Below, one piece after another: positions 50,312 through 59,355 of a stretch of DNA of 64,000 nt. The notes under the pieces were generated by a model that ran no database searches, had not been told where the DNA came from, and saw only the letters and a program-made list of their open reading frames with translations. The DNA is taken from positions 2,170,001-2,234,000 of the forward strand of contig NZ_CP151275.1 of assembly GCF_038235435.1 (NCBI RefSeq), given 5' to 3'. The position numbers were made by a program, and so were the translations under genes. The stretch is from Niveibacterium sp. SC-1 (GTDB lineage: Bacteria; Pseudomonadota; Gammaproteobacteria; Burkholderiales; Rhodocyclaceae). How positions within the stretch are numbered: position 1 is the stretch's first letter; the number at the start of each line of letters is the position of its first letter.

Positions 50312-50451
50312 GCTGCGAGGCCCTTTCCCTTGTCACGCGCCCTGTTGCGCGGCGCGAGTATAAGGGGGGCTGCTGCGTGCGGCCGGCGCTATCCATGCGT
50401 TGCATACCGACGGCCGCAAGGCGCCGGTATGCAGATGGCAAGTGAGGGCGG

Positions 50452-51402
50452 CTAGAGCGTTTCCTCTTCCTTGTCCGAGCGCCCACCGTTGGAGAATCGC
50501 TCAAGGTCCGCCGCACTGGTGTCCGGTGCGATGAGCTGCACCAGATCCCGCGCAAAGCCACGCAGGTAGCCGCCGCGGCGCACGCCGATGCGGGTGGTGT
50601 TGGTCGTGAAGAGGTGGCCGGCCGGCAGGCGCACGAGACCTCGGTCGCGTACGGCGTCGAAGGCCATCGAAGCGGTGATCCCGATGCCGAAGCCCGCTTC
50701 GACATAGGCCTTGATTACGTCGGCATCAATTGCCGTGAGGACGACGTCGATCTCCAGGCCCGCGGCGGTGAAGGCTTCGTCGATCTTGGAACGGCCAGTG
50801 AAGCCGCGCTCGTAGGTGACGATGGGATATTCGGCGATCGCGTCGAGCGTGAGTGTCGCGACGTTGGCGAGCGGATGATCCTCCGGCACCACCACGCAGT
50901 GTTCCCAGCTGTAGGCCGGCAGCGTCACGACATCGGCATGACGATCGAGCGCCTCGGTGGACATGCCGATGTCCACCTCTCCGCGCGCCACCATCTCGGC
51001 GATCTGCTGCGGGCTCGCCTGGTGCAGGGCGAGGTGCACCTTGGGATAGCGCTCCTTGAAGCTGCGCACCACCGCCGGCAGCGCGTAGCGCGCCTGGGTG
51101 TGGGTGGTGGCGATCGAGAGATGGCCGTGGTCCTGCTTGGAGAACTGCTCGGCAATCTGCTTGAGATTGCGGATGTCGGTGAGCACGCGTTCGATCACCG
51201 GAACGAGCTGGCGGCCCGGATCGGTGAGGCCTGTGAGGCGCTTGCCGCGGCGTTCAAAGATCTCCACACCGAGTTCGTCTTCGAGCTCCTTGATCTGCTT
51301 GGAGACGCCGGGCTGCGAGATGTAGAGCGTGTTGGCGACTTCGGTGAGGTTGAAGTTCTTGCGGACTGCCTCACGCACGAATCGTAGTTGGGTCAGGTTC
51401 AT
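50452..51402 (-). CDS. cysB: LysR-type regulator CysB
   Basis: CysB activates sulfate assimilation genes in response to N-acetylserine. The 316-residue protein has the N-terminal LysR helix-turn-helix (QLRFVREAVRKNFNLTEVAN, TLYISQPGVSKQIKELEDEL) and an effector domain with SIATTHTQARYALP and TYERGFTGRSKID, both typical of the CysB/Cbl group. It is the last gene of the sulfate operon, 13 bases after cysW, where cysA would be expected first. Confidence 0.94.
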   Translation of the reverse strand: MNLTQLRFVREAVRKNFNLTEVANTLYISQPGVSKQIKELEDELGVEIFERRGKRLTGLTDPGRQLVPVIERVLTDIRNLKQIAEQFSKQDHGHLSIATTHTQARYALPAVVRSFKERYPKVHLALHQASPQQIAEMVARGEVDIGMSTEALDRHADVVTLPAYSWEHCVVVPEDHPLANVATLTLDAIAEYPIVTYERGFTGRSKIDEAFTAAGLEIDVVLTAIDADVIKAYVEAGFGIGITASMAFDAVRDRGLVRLPAGHLFTTNTTRIGVRRGGYLRGFARDLVQLIAPDTSAADLERFSNGGRSDKEEETL

Positions 51403-51415
51403 GTTCTCTGTCCGT

Positions 51416-52330
51416 TCACTGGGCAGCGGTGCTCAGCACCAGGGGCTGCTCGATGGGGGCTTCATCGCTGCGCTGTTCGCCCTTCACGCGCCATTCGATC
51501 AAGGTCTTCGCAACCAGGGTGACGAGACCCAGCATGGCAAGGATGGACGCTGCGGCAAAGGCGGCAACGAAGTTGTATTCGTTGTACAGGATTTCGACAT
51601 GCAGCGGCAGCGTGTTCGTGAGACCGCGGATGTGGCCGGAGACGACGCTCACCGCGCCGAACTCGCCCATGGCGCGTGCATTGCACAGGATCACCCCGTA
51701 GAGCAGGCCCCAGCGGATGTTGGGCAGGGTCACATGCCAGAAGGTTTGCCAACCGGAAGCGCCCAGCATGATCGCGGCTTCTTCTTCCTCGGTGCCCTGG
51801 GCCTGCATCAACGGAATCAGCTCGCGGGCGACGAAGGGGAACGTGACGAAGGTCGTTGCCAGCACCAGGCCGGGCACGGCGAAGAGCAACTTGATGTCAT
51901 GTGCCGCGAGCCAGGGTCCGAACCAGCCTTGCGCGCCGAAGAGCAGCACGTAGATCAGGCCCGAGATCACCGGTGACACGGAGAAGGGCAGGTCGATCAA
52001 GGTGATCAGGAAGCTCTTGCCGCGGAAATCGAAACGGGCAATGGCCCAGGAAGCCGCGAGGCCGAAGACCACGTTGGCCGGAACCGAGATCACGGCCACG
52101 GTCAGCGTGAGCCGGATGGCCGCAAGGGCGTCAGGGTCGGAGAGCGAACGCAGGTAGGTGTCGAAGCCCTTCTTGAGCGCCTCATGGAAGACCGAAACCA
52201 GCGGCACGATGAGCAGCGCAGCGAGGACCAGGACCGCGCCGCCGATCAACAGCCGGCGCACCCAGGCGGGCTCTTCCGTGGCGGCCTGGAGATGCGGGCG
52301 CGTGGCGCGTGGGGAGCGTGCTTGAGTCAT
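51416..52330 (-). CDS. cysW: Sulfate ABC transporter permease CysW
   Basis: CysW is one of the two permease subunits for sulfate/thiosulfate import. The 304-residue protein has six hydrophobic segments and the EAA loop region EEEEAAIMLGASGWQTFWHV, with ARAMGEFGAVSVVSGHIRG. AAGGAGA lies just upstream of the ATG at 52330; 12 codons of frame beyond it are not family-like. It follows cysT by ten bases. Confidence 0.94.
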   Translation of the reverse strand: MTQARSPRATRPHLQAATEEPAWVRRLLIGGAVLVLAALLIVPLVSVFHEALKKGFDTYLRSLSDPDALAAIRLTLTVAVISVPANVVFGLAASWAIARFDFRGKSFLITLIDLPFSVSPVISGLIYVLLFGAQGWFGPWLAAHDIKLLFAVPGLVLATTFVTFPFVARELIPLMQAQGTEEEEAAIMLGASGWQTFWHVTLPNIRWGLLYGVILCNARAMGEFGAVSVVSGHIRGLTNTLPLHVEILYNEYNFVAAFAAASILAMLGLVTLVAKTLIEWRVKGEQRSDEAPIEQPLVLSTAAQ

Positions 52331-52340
52331 GGCGTTCTCC

Positions 52341-53207
52341 TTATTCACGCGCGGCCGACTGGCCATGGCGATGACCTGCCCACCATTGCAGGCCGTTGAT
52401 GGCGAAGAGCAGGACGAAGGAGATGAGCAGCATCACCACGGCGACGGCGGTCGCGCCGGCGTAGTCGTACTGCTCCAGCTTCGTGATGATGATCAGCGGA
52501 GCGATCTCGCTCACCAGCGGGATGTTCCCGGCGATGAAGATCACCGAGCCGTACTCGCCCACGGCGCGCGCGAAAGCCAGCGCGAAGCCAGTGAGGAGGG
52601 CCGGCAGCACATGCGGCGCGATCACCCGCCAGACCGTCTGCCAACGCGACGCGCCCAGCGTCGCGGCGGCCTCTTCGACCTCGCGCTCGAAGTCCTCCAG
52701 CACCGGTTGCAGCGTGCGCACCACGAAGGGAAGGCCGATGAAACTCATCGCCAGAATCACGCCAAGCGGGGTATAGGACACCTTGATTCCGACGGGGTCG
52801 AGGAGCGCGCCGATCCAGCCCTTGTTGGAGTAGAGCGTGGAGAGCGCGATGCCGGCCACCGCGGTAGGCAGGGCGAAGGGCAGGTCGACGATCGCATCGA
52901 GCAGGCGTCGGCCGGGGAAACGGTAGCGGGCCAGTACCCAGGCGATCAGGGCGCCGGCGAACAGATTGATGAATGCGGCCAGCAGCGCGGCGCCGAAGGA
53001 CAGGCGCAGCGAAGCCAGCACCCGTTGCGCGGTCACGGCGTCAACAAACTGCTGCCAGCTCAGCGTGGCCGTCTTGAGGAAGGTGCCGGCCAGCGGGATC
53101 AGTACGATCAGGCTCAGGTAGAGCACGCTGAATCCCAGCGTCAGGCCAAAGCCTGGGAGCACGCTATAGCGTTTCTTGAGCAGCGTTCCGGTCAGAAAGC
53201 GAGACAC
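52341..53207 (-). CDS. cysT: Sulfate ABC transporter permease CysT
   Basis: CysT (CysU) is the other sulfate permease subunit. The 288-residue protein has six membrane segments, VLPGFGLTLGFSVLYLSLIV near the start, DLPFALPTAVAGIALSTLYS and the EAA loop EVEEAAATLGASRWQTVWRV with ARAVGEYGSVIFIAGNIPL. I chose GTG 53207 (AAGGG upstream); a TTG at 53249 would add 14 residues. It lies between sbp and cysW. Confidence 0.93.
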   Translation of the reverse strand: MSRFLTGTLLKKRYSVLPGFGLTLGFSVLYLSLIVLIPLAGTFLKTATLSWQQFVDAVTAQRVLASLRLSFGAALLAAFINLFAGALIAWVLARYRFPGRRLLDAIVDLPFALPTAVAGIALSTLYSNKGWIGALLDPVGIKVSYTPLGVILAMSFIGLPFVVRTLQPVLEDFEREVEEAAATLGASRWQTVWRVIAPHVLPALLTGFALAFARAVGEYGSVIFIAGNIPLVSEIAPLIIITKLEQYDYAGATAVAVVMLLISFVLLFAINGLQWWAGHRHGQSAARE

Positions 53208-53316
53208 GTCGAGGCCCTTGTTCTTGTGTATGGCGGGAATGCGGTGCAAATGAAACGGGGCGCCCGCGCCAGGCTTGTGGCAGCGCGGACGCCCGCATTT
53301 GGCTTTGCGAGACGAC

Positions 53317-54318
53317 CTACTTCTTCAGGTAGATCTGATCGAAGACACCGCCGTCGGCGAAGTGCGTGGCCTGGGCCTTGGTCCAGCCGCCGAAGACTTC
53401 GTCGATGGTGACCAGCTTCACCGCGCCGAACTGCTTGGCGTACTTGGCGGCGATCGTCTTGTCGATCGGGCGGTAGTAGTTCTGCGCCGCGATCTCCTGG
53501 CCTTCCGGCGAATACAGGTACTCCAGGTAGGCCTCGGCGACCTTGCGGGTGCCGTGCTTGTCGACCACTTTGTCGACGATCGCGACCGGCGGCTCAGCAA
53601 GGATGGAGAGCGAGGGCGTGACGATGTCGAACTTGTCCGGGCCCAGTTCCTTGATCGCGAGGTAGGCCTCGTTCTCCCAGGCGATCAGCACATCGCCCTG
53701 GCCGCGCTCGACGAAGGTGGTGGTGGCGCCGCGAGCGCCGGAATCCAGCACGAGCACGTTCTTGTAGATCTGGCTCACCAGATCGCGGGCCTTGGCGTCA
53801 TTGCCGCCCGGTTGCTTGAGCGCATAGGCCCATGCCGCGAGGTAGTTCCAGCGTGCGCCGCCCGAGGTCTTGGGGTTGGGGGTGATCACGCCGAGGCCGG
53901 GCTTGGCGAGGTCGTTCCAGTCCTTGATGCCCTTGGGGTTGCCCTTGCGCACCAGGAACACGATCGTCGAGGTGTAGGGCGAGCTGTTGTGCGGGAGGCG
54001 GGCTTGCCAGTCCTTGGCGAGCAGACCCTTCTCGGCGATGGCGTCGATGTCGTAGGCCAGCGCCAGGGTGACGACGTCCGCTTCCAGGCCATCGATCACG
54101 GTGCGGGCCTGCTTGCCCGAGCCGCCGTGGGAGGCACGCACGGTCAGGGCCTCGTTGCCCTTGGTCTTCCAGTACTTGGCGAAAGCCGTGTTGAAGTCCT
54201 GGTAGAGCTCGCGGGTCGGGTCATAGGACACGTTGAGCAGTTCGGCGGCCGAGGAGACGCCGGGCAGGATCAGGGCTGCGCTGGCAAGGAGGGCGAGGGT
54301 GATCTGACGAAACCGCAT
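53317..54318 (-). CDS. sbp: Periplasmic sulfate-binding protein
   Basis: Sbp captures sulfate for the CysTW permease. The 333-residue protein has a signal peptide ([20 protein letters not shown], cut after SSA) and then [19 protein letters not shown], the family start. [36 protein letters not shown] and [10 protein letters not shown] are diagnostic binding-site segments. It is the first gene of the operon. ATG 54318 has GGGAG upstream. Confidence 0.95.
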   Translation of the reverse strand: MRFRQITLALLASAALILPGVSSAAELLNVSYDPTRELYQDFNTAFAKYWKTKGNEALTVRASHGGSGKQARTVIDGLEADVVTLALAYDIDAIAEKGLLAKDWQARLPHNSSPYTSTIVFLVRKGNPKGIKDWNDLAKPGLGVITPNPKTSGGARWNYLAAWAYALKQPGGNDAKARDLVSQIYKNVLVLDSGARGATTTFVERGQGDVLIAWENEAYLAIKELGPDKFDIVTPSLSILAEPPVAIVDKVVDKHGTRKVAEAYLEYLYSPEGQEIAAQNYYRPIDKTIAAKYAKQFGAVKLVTIDEVFGGWTKAQATHFADGGVFDQIYLKK

Positions 54319-54369
54319 GTTCTTTTGCTCCCACAAGGAATGAAGACTTTGAGTGCAACTGTACAAACG

Positions 54370-54379
54370 GTTATATAAC
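54370..54379 (-). promoter_or_regulatory. Candidate -10/CysB region of sbp
   Basis: GTTATATAAC is a perfect 10-bp palindrome, 52 bases upstream of the sbp start. It includes a TATAAC -10-like box on the minus strand and lacks a good -35, as expected of CysB-activated promoters. Confidence 0.4.
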
Positions 54380-54527
54380 GCGCAAACGAATATCTTCTTC
54401 GACTGATATAGCGTCCGGTTTGGTCGTTGGACGCTTGATTCGGCCTAAAGAAGCGAAGCCGTGTTTGGGGCACACGCGGCGGGAAGGGGCCCCGCGGCCC
54501 GCGTTGCGGACGCCACGAGGGCCAGGT

Positions 54528-55424
54528 TCAGGTGCGCGCGCCCGGCACCGAAGCCAGCAATTCGTCGATCCGCTGGTCCTTTTGCTGCCAGACGTCGTGG
54601 ATCCAGGCTTGCACGGTGGCGCGGAACGCGGCGTCGCGCTCGTAGTCGCCAATCAGCATTTCCGGCGGAATCCGGCGTTCGCGTACTTCCATGCGGACGC
54701 GCTGGACGCGCCCCGAAAGCAAGGCCCAGAAAGTGGGGACGCCATCCGGATAGACGATCGTGATGTCCAGCATCGCGTCGAACTGGTCGCCCATCGTCGC
54801 CAGCGCTATCGCGAGCCCGCCGGCACGCGGTTTGAGCAAGTGGCGGTACGGCGAGCGCTGTTGCTTGTGCTTGGCGGGGGAAAAGCGCGTGCCTTCGAGG
54901 AAATTGGTCAGCGAGGTCGGCACCAGCCGGAACTTCTCGCAGGCGCGACGGGTAGCGGCAATGTCGTCCTTGGCGGACTTGCCACCCTTGCGCCGCATAA
55001 ATGGGAAATCGAGCGCCCACCAGGCTAGCCCGATGATCGGCACGTAGATCAGCTCCCGCTTGAGGAAGAACTTCAACAGCGGAATGCGTCGGTTCAGTGA
55101 GCGCTGCAGGATGAGGATGTCGACCCAGCTCTGGTGGTTGCAGCTCACCAGATACCAGCCGTTGCGGCGCAGGCCTTCCAGTCCGGTGATCTGCCAGTCG
55201 AGCCGTCGGCCGGCCGAGATCCAGGCGCCGTTGATCGAGATCCAGAGTTCCGCCTGCGCGTTGAGGATGCGGTCCGTGATCCGGCGCACTGGCGCAAACG
55301 GCAGGACCAGCTTCACCAGAGCGACGGGAATCATGCTGCCGAACACGAGCACGAGGTTCAGGACCAGCACGCACGCGGCAACACAGCCACGCAAACCCGA
55401 CAGGGCGCGGGAAATCAGGCTCAT
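54528..55424 (-). CDS. 1-acylglycerol-3-phosphate acyltransferase-like protein (YihG type)
   Basis: This 298-residue membrane protein belongs to the lysophospholipid acyltransferase family. It has an N-terminal hydrophobic segment (CVAACVLVLNLVLVFGSMIP), the catalytic H-x4-D motif in SCNHQSWVDIL, the substrate motif NFLEGTRFSP and the later VYPDGVPTFW. It most resembles E. coli YihG, which acylates lysophosphatidic acid with unusual chains. It stands alone, between sbp and the histidine kinase gene. Confidence 0.88.
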   Translation of the reverse strand: MSLISRALSGLRGCVAACVLVLNLVLVFGSMIPVALVKLVLPFAPVRRITDRILNAQAELWISINGAWISAGRRLDWQITGLEGLRRNGWYLVSCNHQSWVDILILQRSLNRRIPLLKFFLKRELIYVPIIGLAWWALDFPFMRRKGGKSAKDDIAATRRACEKFRLVPTSLTNFLEGTRFSPAKHKQQRSPYRHLLKPRAGGLAIALATMGDQFDAMLDITIVYPDGVPTFWALLSGRVQRVRMEVRERRIPPEMLIGDYERDAAFRATVQAWIHDVWQQKDQRIDELLASVPGART

Positions 55425-55512
55425 TGGAACAGGCAGAAAAGGACGGGCCCCGATTCTATGCGTTCGCGGCGCCGATCCGCTGCTGCGGCACGGGAAAATT
55501 GACCCAGAGCAA

Positions 55513-56991
55513 TCAGCCTGCAGGCAGCAGGAGCTGGAAGGTGGAGCCGTTGCCCAGCTCGCTCTCGACCTTCACGGAACCCCGCATCAGCTCGGCCAGG
55601 CGCAGCGTGAGTGCGAGGCCCAGGCCGGTGCCTTCGGTGCGTTCGCGGGTGTTTTCCAGCCGGCTGAAGGGCTGGAACAGGCGCGGGAGATCCGCGTCGG
55701 CAATCCCGATACCGTTGTCGGCAATGGCGATGCTCACTGCCGGGCCATGCGGGAGGCTGGCGGGGGTTACCCGCACATGGATTTCGCCGCCGGGCCGGTT
55801 GTACTTGGCGGCGTTCGACAGCAGGTTGATGAGGATCTGCCGCAGGCGCAGCGGGTCGGCCATCACCTGGGTCGCCGAGGGCGCGATCTCGCTGTCCAGC
55901 GTGACGCCGTGGCGCGCCAGGGCAGGCTGGGCAATGGCTAGCGCCTGGCTGAGGATTTCCCGTACCTCCAGCTCCTGGATGTGCAGCTCGATCCGGCCGG
56001 CCTCGATGCGGGCAAGATCGAGGACTTCATTGATCAGCGAGAGCAGGTGGTCGCCCGCCTGGCGGATGGTGCGCAGGCTGTCTTCCTGTTCCGGATGCCG
56101 GTCGAACTCCAGCAGCTGGGTGAAGCCGAGGATGGCGTTGAGCGGCGTCTTGAGCTCGTGGCTCATGGACGAGAGGAACTGGCTCTTCGCCCGGTTGGCG
56201 GTTTCGGCAACCTCCTTCGCAGCGATCAGGGCCTGCTGGTAGCGGGCTCGGTCGGTGACGTCGAGGAAGCAGAAGAGCACGCCCACGGCGTGTCCGCGCA
56301 GCAGCTGCGGGCGCGCCGCGCAATCGAGGTTGCGGCCGTCGTCAAGCGCAAACGTGAAGTCGCGATGCCGCGCCGGGTCCTCCAGCACGGCCGCGAGTGC
56401 CGCGTCCCAGTTGGCCGGCAGGCGGAAGTGGGTGCGCATCATCGAAAGCGCTTCGTCGCCCCGGGGCGAGACGGACAGGCTGGCGCTGATGCCGAACATC
56501 TCGGTGAAGCGGCGGTTGAAGTTGCGCACTTCGCCTTCGAGGTCGAGGACGAGAATGCCGTCAGCCATAGATTCGAGCGTTGCCGCCAGCAGCGAGGCGG
56601 TTCGCGCTGCGAGATCCTCGTTGGCGCGTTCCAGCGCGATGTCGCGCGCCGTGACGAGATAGAAGGCCTCGCCGGCTGCGGCGCAGCGGCGCACCGAGCG
56701 CTCGACCGGCCGCACCTGTCCGCGCAGGTCGCGGTACTGCGCCTCCGCGGCGATCAGTTCCCGGGCCGTTCCCGCGGCGACCTCTTCCCAGAAGAAATGG
56801 TCCTGCAGGCCGGTCTCGATCTCGGTGATCCGCATGCCGACGAGCTGGGCAGGCGTGCCGCCGAGGAGCCGCGCCGCCTCGCCGTTGGCGTAGCGGACCT
56901 CCAGCGACTGCGGGGCCACGGCGAGCACTGCCTGGCCGCACTCGTCGAGCAGGAGGCTGAGCACGTCCGCCTGCGCGAAGCGCCCGCTCAC
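55513..56991 (-). CDS. Soluble PAS-domain sensor histidine kinase
   Basis: This 492-residue kinase has no membrane segment. Two PAS-like domains (about 10-120 and 140-255) are followed by the dimerisation helix with SHELKTPLNAILGF (phospho-acceptor His at 278), and a full ATPase domain: LRQILINLLSNAAKY (N box), IADNGIGIAD (G1), RTEGTGLGLAL (G2). No receiver domain or partner response regulator is seen. The start overlaps the end of the HD-GYP gene by four bases, so the two are co-translated and probably sense one signal. Confidence 0.92.
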   Translation of the reverse strand: MSGRFAQADVLSLLLDECGQAVLAVAPQSLEVRYANGEAARLLGGTPAQLVGMRITEIETGLQDHFFWEEVAAGTARELIAAEAQYRDLRGQVRPVERSVRRCAAAGEAFYLVTARDIALERANEDLAARTASLLAATLESMADGILVLDLEGEVRNFNRRFTEMFGISASLSVSPRGDEALSMMRTHFRLPANWDAALAAVLEDPARHRDFTFALDDGRNLDCAARPQLLRGHAVGVLFCFLDVTDRARYQQALIAAKEVAETANRAKSQFLSSMSHELKTPLNAILGFTQLLEFDRHPEQEDSLRTIRQAGDHLLSLINEVLDLARIEAGRIELHIQELEVREILSQALAIAQPALARHGVTLDSEIAPSATQVMADPLRLRQILINLLSNAAKYNRPGGEIHVRVTPASLPHGPAVSIAIADNGIGIADADLPRLFQPFSRLENTRERTEGTGLGLALTLRLAELMRGSVKVESELGNGSTFQLLLPAG

Positions 56992-58355
56992 GTGAGCTGT
57001 CCTTGCTCTGCCGGTGCTTCTGCGGGCGTTCCTTGCGCGCGCGTTCCCGCGGGTTTTCCATACCCGCCGTGCGCGTCGAAGTAGTAACTGAGCTTGTGCC
57101 GCGGGGCCAGGGACTCGAAGACCGCCTTGGGCAGTTGCGCCGGCCGGATCGTGCGGGTGATCGCCAGATCCGGCTCGTCTTCCAGGTGCACCAGGACCAG
57201 GTCGTCTGGGCGCCGGGCATCGCAGACCTGCACGACCGGGCGCAGGGGCCGGCTGGAGTTCACCGCGGTCACGATGCCGTAGCGTTCGTTGGCTAGTACC
57301 ACGATGGTTCCCGGCGGATAGACGCCGAGGCAGCGGATGAACACCGAGAGGGCGCCCGGCTCGAAGCGCGCGCGCTGCTGCGAATACATCATCGACAGCG
57401 CTTCATGTGGCGTCATCACGCGCGCCGGGTTGGCAGGGTTGCAGAGATTGTCGAAGTTGTTGGCGATCGCGACGACCTTGGCGAGCAGGCTGATCTGCTC
57501 ACCGCGCAGGCCGTGCGGGTAGCCGCTGCCGTCCACCGCCTCGTGGTGTTGGGCGATGACCGAGAGAGCCTCAGCCGAGAGCCCCAGGCGCCGGCCCATC
57601 GCCACGCCGAAACCCACGTGTTCATGCAGCAGCTCTAGTTCGACGCGTGTCAGGGCTTCCTGCTTGAGGCGCACGCGATCCGGGACGTCGGCCTTGCCAA
57701 TGTCATGCAGCAGGGCGCCGACCCCGAGCTCGATGCAGCTGCCACGCGGCGTATTGAGTTCGCGCGCAAGCATCAGCGAGAGCACGGTCGTGTTCATCGC
57801 GTGCAGGTACATCTCTTCGCCGGCGATGCGCTCGGGCATCAGATGTACGGTGACATCCTTGTCCGTCAGCAGCGAATCCACCATGCCCGAAACCAGCGTG
57901 TGCGTGCCCGTGAGTGTTTCTTCGGGGCGTGAGAGCAGGTTGCGGTGAATTGCCTTGAAGGTTTTCGTTGACTGGACGAACGCGTGTTCCGTCTCGCCGA
58001 TCACCCGGGCCTGCTCGCGATGGCGCCGGACCTGTTCGCGTTTCTCCTGGATCCGGGCGTCTGGCGTGGCGTTCCCGGCGACGGGTACAGCCTGTACGTC
58101 GCCAGCCTCGGGAGCGGTCTCGACGCTGAGCGGTGCGCTCAGACTGCGGCCGGGCTCGTAGCGCACGCGTGCGAGGCCAAGCGCGCAGATCTTCGCGATC
58201 TGCTCTTCGCTCTTGATGAGGAAGCTGGAGAACGTGAACGGATGGTCCATCCATGACAGATCGAGATGGACGTAGATACCAACGCAGAGCTGGTCGAGGC
58301 GGATGTAGTGGGCTTCCTGGCCGTCAGGCATGGCGGTACGGGAGCGTTGGGTCAT
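56988..58355 (-). CDS. HD-GYP cyclic-di-GMP phosphodiesterase (DUF3391 N-domain)
   Basis: This protein of about 455 residues starts with a DUF3391 domain (YIRLDQLCVGIYVHLDLSW) and then an HD-GYP domain: LLHDIGKADVPD (HD) and HHEAVDGSGYPHGLRGEQIS (GYP), both complete. Such enzymes break down cyclic di-GMP and so promote motility over biofilm. ATG 58355 is used; GTG 58361 and ATG 58331 are alternatives. The C-terminal extension (after about residue 330, PPGTIVVLANERYGIV) may bind a partner. It is the first gene of a two-gene unit with the histidine kinase. Confidence 0.93.
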   Translation of the reverse strand: MTQRSRTAMPDGQEAHYIRLDQLCVGIYVHLDLSWMDHPFTFSSFLIKSEEQIAKICALGLARVRYEPGRSLSAPLSVETAPEAGDVQAVPVAGNATPDARIQEKREQVRRHREQARVIGETEHAFVQSTKTFKAIHRNLLSRPEETLTGTHTLVSGMVDSLLTDKDVTVHLMPERIAGEEMYLHAMNTTVLSLMLARELNTPRGSCIELGVGALLHDIGKADVPDRVRLKQEALTRVELELLHEHVGFGVAMGRRLGLSAEALSVIAQHHEAVDGSGYPHGLRGEQISLLAKVVAIANNFDNLCNPANPARVMTPHEALSMMYSQQRARFEPGALSVFIRCLGVYPPGTIVVLANERYGIVTAVNSSRPLRPVVQVCDARRPDDLVLVHLEDEPDLAITRTIRPAQLPKAVFESLAPRHKLSYYFDAHGGYGKPAGTRAQGTPAEAPAEQGQLT

Positions 58356-58477
58356 CGGCACCTAACGGCGCTGCGGGCGGCAACTTTAGGGCCCCTGCCG
58401 ACGTGCCGGGAGCGCGCTTGCGCCAGATCAAGGCGGGCGGCATTGCGTGGCGCAACGTCGCCCGGGGGCGTGATCGC

Positions 58478-59203
58478 TCAGTCCTTCGCCTGCGCGATCA
58501 CCACCTGGTAGACGCCGCCGAAGTAGGTGCGCTTGTGCCAGGTGAAGCGCTCGGCCGCCCGCGGCGCATAGCTCTGGATCTCGTTCTTCCAGAGTGCGTG
58601 CGCGAAGGGCTCGAGCTTGGCGTTGACGAAGTAGAGCAGCCAACCAATCGGTTGCCAGCGTGCTGGCCGGTGGTAGTCGACGAAGACGGCCTTGCCGCCC
58701 GGTGCCACGTTGGCGAGCACGCGTTTGACCACCGCGCGCTTCTTCGATTCGGGGACTTCATGCAGCAGGAAGAAGCTGCAGCACAGGTCGTAAGGCTTGC
58801 CGGAATCGAACTGGCCGGCGTCGGCGATGAGCGCGCGAGCCCAGGCGCGGTCACGCAGCTTTCGGCGCCCGTGCTCGGCCTGGATCGGCGTGACATCGGT
58901 GAGATCGAACTGCCCCTCGGGGCCGACCTTGTCGGCGGCGCGGGCGACCAGATCGCCATAGACGTGTGCGACCTGCCACACGCGCGTGCCCGGTTCGATC
59001 TCGTCCAGATAAGCCCGCATCAGGCGCTGGTCGTTGCCAAACAACAGGGTGCGCACGACCAGATTGCGGTCGAGCAGGCGGACGTTACGGGGTGCGACGT
59101 AGGCCCAGTCGTAGACGTCGGTCATGTAGGCAGGCAGAGGCTCGCGTTCAGCGGGGGGCTGCGCGGCCACCTTGGCGGCCGGTTCGTAAGCGGTTTCGCT
59201 CAT
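58478..59203 (-). CDS. rquA: Rhodoquinone biosynthesis methyltransferase-like protein RquA
   Basis: RquA converts ubiquinone to rhodoquinone, the low-potential quinone used with fumarate reductase. The 241-residue protein has the family start LPAYMTDVYDWAYVAPRNVR, then VWQVAHVYGDLVARAADKVG in the SAM-binding position, DLTDVTPIQAEHGRRKLRDR, and YDLCCSFFLLHEVPESKKRA. The AYVxPRxVRLLDR-like block and the VYGDL segment distinguish it from UbiE and UbiG. It stands alone with a 12-bp tandem repeat upstream. The assignment is by recall of the family, not by a search. Confidence 0.85.
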   Translation of the reverse strand: MSETAYEPAAKVAAQPPAEREPLPAYMTDVYDWAYVAPRNVRLLDRNLVVRTLLFGNDQRLMRAYLDEIEPGTRVWQVAHVYGDLVARAADKVGPEGQFDLTDVTPIQAEHGRRKLRDRAWARALIADAGQFDSGKPYDLCCSFFLLHEVPESKKRAVVKRVLANVAPGGKAVFVDYHRPARWQPIGWLLYFVNAKLEPFAHALWKNEIQSYAPRAAERFTWHKRTYFGGVYQVVIAQAKD

Positions 59204-59264
59204 GGCGGACTCATCGGGCTTATGGGGGAGTCCTCACCATAGCCTGAGCGCTCGTGACGATTTT

Positions 59265-59290
59265 TGCGATCGAACAAATGCGATCGAACA
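59265..59290. repeat. Tandem 12-bp repeat upstream of rquA
   Basis: TGCGATCGAACA occurs at 59265-59276 and again at 59279-59290, two bases apart, 62-87 bases before the rquA start. Each copy holds the palindrome CGATCG. An AAATGCG/CGCATTT inverted repeat (59276-59300) overlaps the second copy. This looks like a regulatory site. Confidence 0.55.
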
Positions 59291-59355
59291 CGACGCATTT
59301 AGCGAGAGCGACCCGACCCGGGCGTGCGGCCGCCGCCGCGCGCCCGATCGGTGTC

